Source: a bacterium (GTDB taxonomy: Bacteria; Krumholzibacteriota; Krumholzibacteriia; Krumholzibacteriales; WJIX01). From it: DNA of 7,931 nt. The DNA lies in assembly GCA_021160845.1 (NCBI GenBank), contig JAGHBT010000040.1:1-7931 (forward strand), written 5' to 3'. This document shows, one piece after another, positions 6,799 through 7,931 of this stretch (position 1 is the stretch's first letter; every line of letters starts with the position of its first letter). Made by a program: the position numbers and the translations under genes. A model generated the notes under the pieces. The model was not told the origin of the DNA and did no database searches. It saw only the letters and a list, made by a program, of their open reading frames with translations.

Positions 6799-6802
6799 GG
6801 AG
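6799..6802 (+). promoter_or_regulatory. Ribosome binding site deciding the GT2 start
   Basis: GGAG lies five bases before ATG 6808, inside the purine-rich stretch 6799-6806. The other nearby ATG (6797) overlaps this site and runs into TAA after eight codons, so 6808 is the start. Confidence 0.7.
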
Positions 6803-6807
6803 AGGGA

Positions 6808-7931
6808 ATGGAGTTATATTTAAAAATTCTGTTTTCATCATTATTTTCTCTCATACTGTATATTTATGTAGGGTATCCGCTTGTTCTTTTTATTGTGGGT
6901 TTTTTCAAAAGAGAATCAAAAATCAAAAATGAATACGATCTTCCTTCGGTTGCCCTGGTTATATCGGTTCATAATGAAAGTAGGATTATAAGGGAGAAAA
7001 TTGAAAATAGTCTCCAGCTTGACTATCCTCAGGACAAGCTGCGAATAGTTATAGCCAGTGATGGTTCTGATGATGGTACCCCAGATATTGTTAGGGAATA
7101 TGCGGACAGTAATGTAATTCTTAAAGTCTTTGAAAAGAGGAGCGGTAAAAGCGCTACTCTTAATAGAGCTGTAGTAGGCCTCGAGGATGATATCGTTGTA
7201 TTTTCAGATGCCAATGCATTTTACAGAAAAGATGCTATTGAAAAACTCGTACGTAATTTTAAAGACCCCAATACCGGGTGTGTTGTAGGTAATTTAACTT
7301 ACATTGATAGCGAGTCGAATGTCGGTAAGGGTGAGAGTCTCTATTGGAGGTATGAATCATTTCTTAACCGGCTTGAAAGCCGCGTAGAATCAGTTCTCGT
7401 TGGAACAGGGACTATCTTCGCGATAAGAAGAAGACTCTATCGTCCTGTATGTGTTGATATTGCAAACGATTTCCAGATACCGGCGGACGTTGCTTCTCAG
7501 GGGTTCGGAGTAGTGTATGAAAAGGAAGCGGTTGCCACAGAAAAGGTGAGTACTTTCTTTAAGGAAGAATTTAAGATAAAGTACCGTATAATAATTCGTG
7601 GCTTAACGGGATTCAAGTATCTTAGGAAGAATTTATCTGGCGGGTTTCGTGTTTTTCAGTTCATTTCAAGAAAGTTGCTCAGATGGTGGATTGGCCCGAT
7701 GCTTCCCGTAATATTTGCTGTAAATTTACTTTTGGTTAATGAGCCTTTGTTTTTAGGCTTTTTTATGCTTCAAACTTTTTTCTATCTTCTAGCATCGATG
7801 GGATTTGTTATGGGAGTGGAAGGAAAACAGAGCAAAATATTTTATATCCCCTTATATTTTGTTATGGTAAATGCAGCCGCGCTTTTAGCTATTATAACAT
7901 ATATATCAGGGAAGAGATTCTCAGTTTGGGA
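6808..7931 (+). CDS. Membrane GT2 glycosyltransferase, 3' end cut by window edge
   Basis: A processive-type or polysaccharide-assembly family 2 glycosyltransferase that would transfer a sugar from a nucleotide-sugar donor at the inner face of the cytoplasmic membrane. The 374 visible codons begin with a membrane helix (about residues 7-32). The GT-A domain follows: SVALVISVHNE (47-57), IASDGSDDGT (82-91) with the donor-binding aspartate, the DXD-type element SDAN (133-136), VGTGTIFAIRR (198-208), and ND (220-221) in the position of the usual catalytic ED. A KYRIIIRG segment (258-265) stands where QxxRW-type families carry their arginine. Three further hydrophobic segments (about 294-310, 312-336 and 344-366) form the C-terminal membrane part. 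The end GKRFSVW matches the usual closing region of such enzymes, so probably only a handful of codons are missing. The product cannot be named: exopolysaccharide, capsule and glycolipid synthesis are all possible. It is preceded by a long leader with its own promoter. Confidence 0.9.
   Translation, partial: MELYLKILFSSLFSLILYIYVGYPLVLFIVGFFKRESKIKNEYDLPSVALVISVHNESRIIREKIENSLQLDYPQDKLRIVIASDGSDDGTPDIVREYADSNVILKVFEKRSGKSATLNRAVVGLEDDIVVFSDANAFYRKDAIEKLVRNFKDPNTGCVVGNLTYIDSESNVGKGESLYWRYESFLNRLESRVESVLVGTGTIFAIRRRLYRPVCVDIANDFQIPADVASQGFGVVYEKEAVATEKVSTFFKEEFKIKYRIIIRGLTGFKYLRKNLSGGFRVFQFISRKLLRWWIGPMLPVIFAVNLLLVNEPLFLGFFMLQTFFYLLASMGFVMGVEGKQSKIFYIPLYFVMVNAAALLAIITYISGKRFSVW

Larger units (their letters stand above)
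6452..6807. other. 356-base AT-rich intergenic region with no gene
   Basis: No coding frame with a start and ribosome site is visible on either strand, and no tRNA or recognised riboswitch fold was seen. The first 130 bases have ordinary composition. The second half (from about 6600) is markedly AT-rich. It holds a perfect 10-bp palindrome TTTCCGGAAA (6557-6566), a near-consensus promoter (6587-6615), a second weaker one (6677-6704) and a 9-bp direct repeat TAACAAAAC (6678-6686 and 6738-6746, exactly 60 bases apart). No GC-rich stem followed by a T run was found after the propeller gene, so its terminator is not identified. Confidence 0.7.

Noticed and set aside
6797..6823. ATG at 6797 as start of the glycosyltransferase or of a leader peptide
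   Set aside because: The frame ends at TAA after eight codons and overlaps the ribosome site of ATG 6808; there is no sign that it is translated.

Overview
The window is a bacterial chromosomal segment of roughly 40% GC (estimated by eye) with six protein genes, all on the + strand. The envelope looks Gram-negative: two proteins have cleavable Sec signal peptides, one exported protein ends in a probable outer-membrane beta-barrel, and a Reg_prop beta-propeller protein is secreted. Start sites have ordinary Shine-Dalgarno sequences, and sigma70-like promoter boxes can be found in the gaps. This gene content fits an uncultured lineage of the FCB/candidate-phylum type. That placement is an inference from family content, not a demonstrated taxonomy.

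Layout: (1) 1-1103, tyrosyl-tRNA synthetase, cut by the left edge just after its HIGH-type motif. (2) 1219-1560, a small AhpD/carboxymuconolactone-decarboxylase-like protein with an intact CxxC active site. (3) 1668-2648, an exported two-part protein with a CsgG/LpoB/TolB-N-like periplasmic domain followed by a probable beta-barrel. (4) 2838-4280, a membrane-anchored or lipidated gluzincin metallopeptidase of M61-like type with HEFFH and a glutamate at the exact gluzincin spacing, but no PDZ domain. (5) 4439-6451, a secreted protein built of 14 Reg_prop blades, i.e. two seven-bladed propellers, with no kinase attached. (6) 6808 to the right edge, a GT2 glycosyltransferase with membrane segments at both ends, missing only its last few codons.

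The genes are separated by gaps of 107 to 356 bases. Several gaps hold plausible promoters, so this reads as a run of separately transcribed genes rather than one tight operon. Genes 3 to 6 all act at the cell envelope (outer membrane or periplasm, periplasmic proteolysis, a periplasmic sensor or scaffold, and polysaccharide synthesis at the inner membrane). The sequence does not show that they form one pathway. No tRNA, rRNA, CRISPR array, insertion sequence or convincing intrinsic terminator was seen.

Nothing here is clearly a new defence or mobile system. The points most worth a second look are the stand-alone 14-blade propeller, the CsgG-like/barrel fusion, the PDZ-less M61-like protease, the perfect 10-bp tandem repeat in the protease leader, and the long AT-rich leader of the glycosyltransferase.
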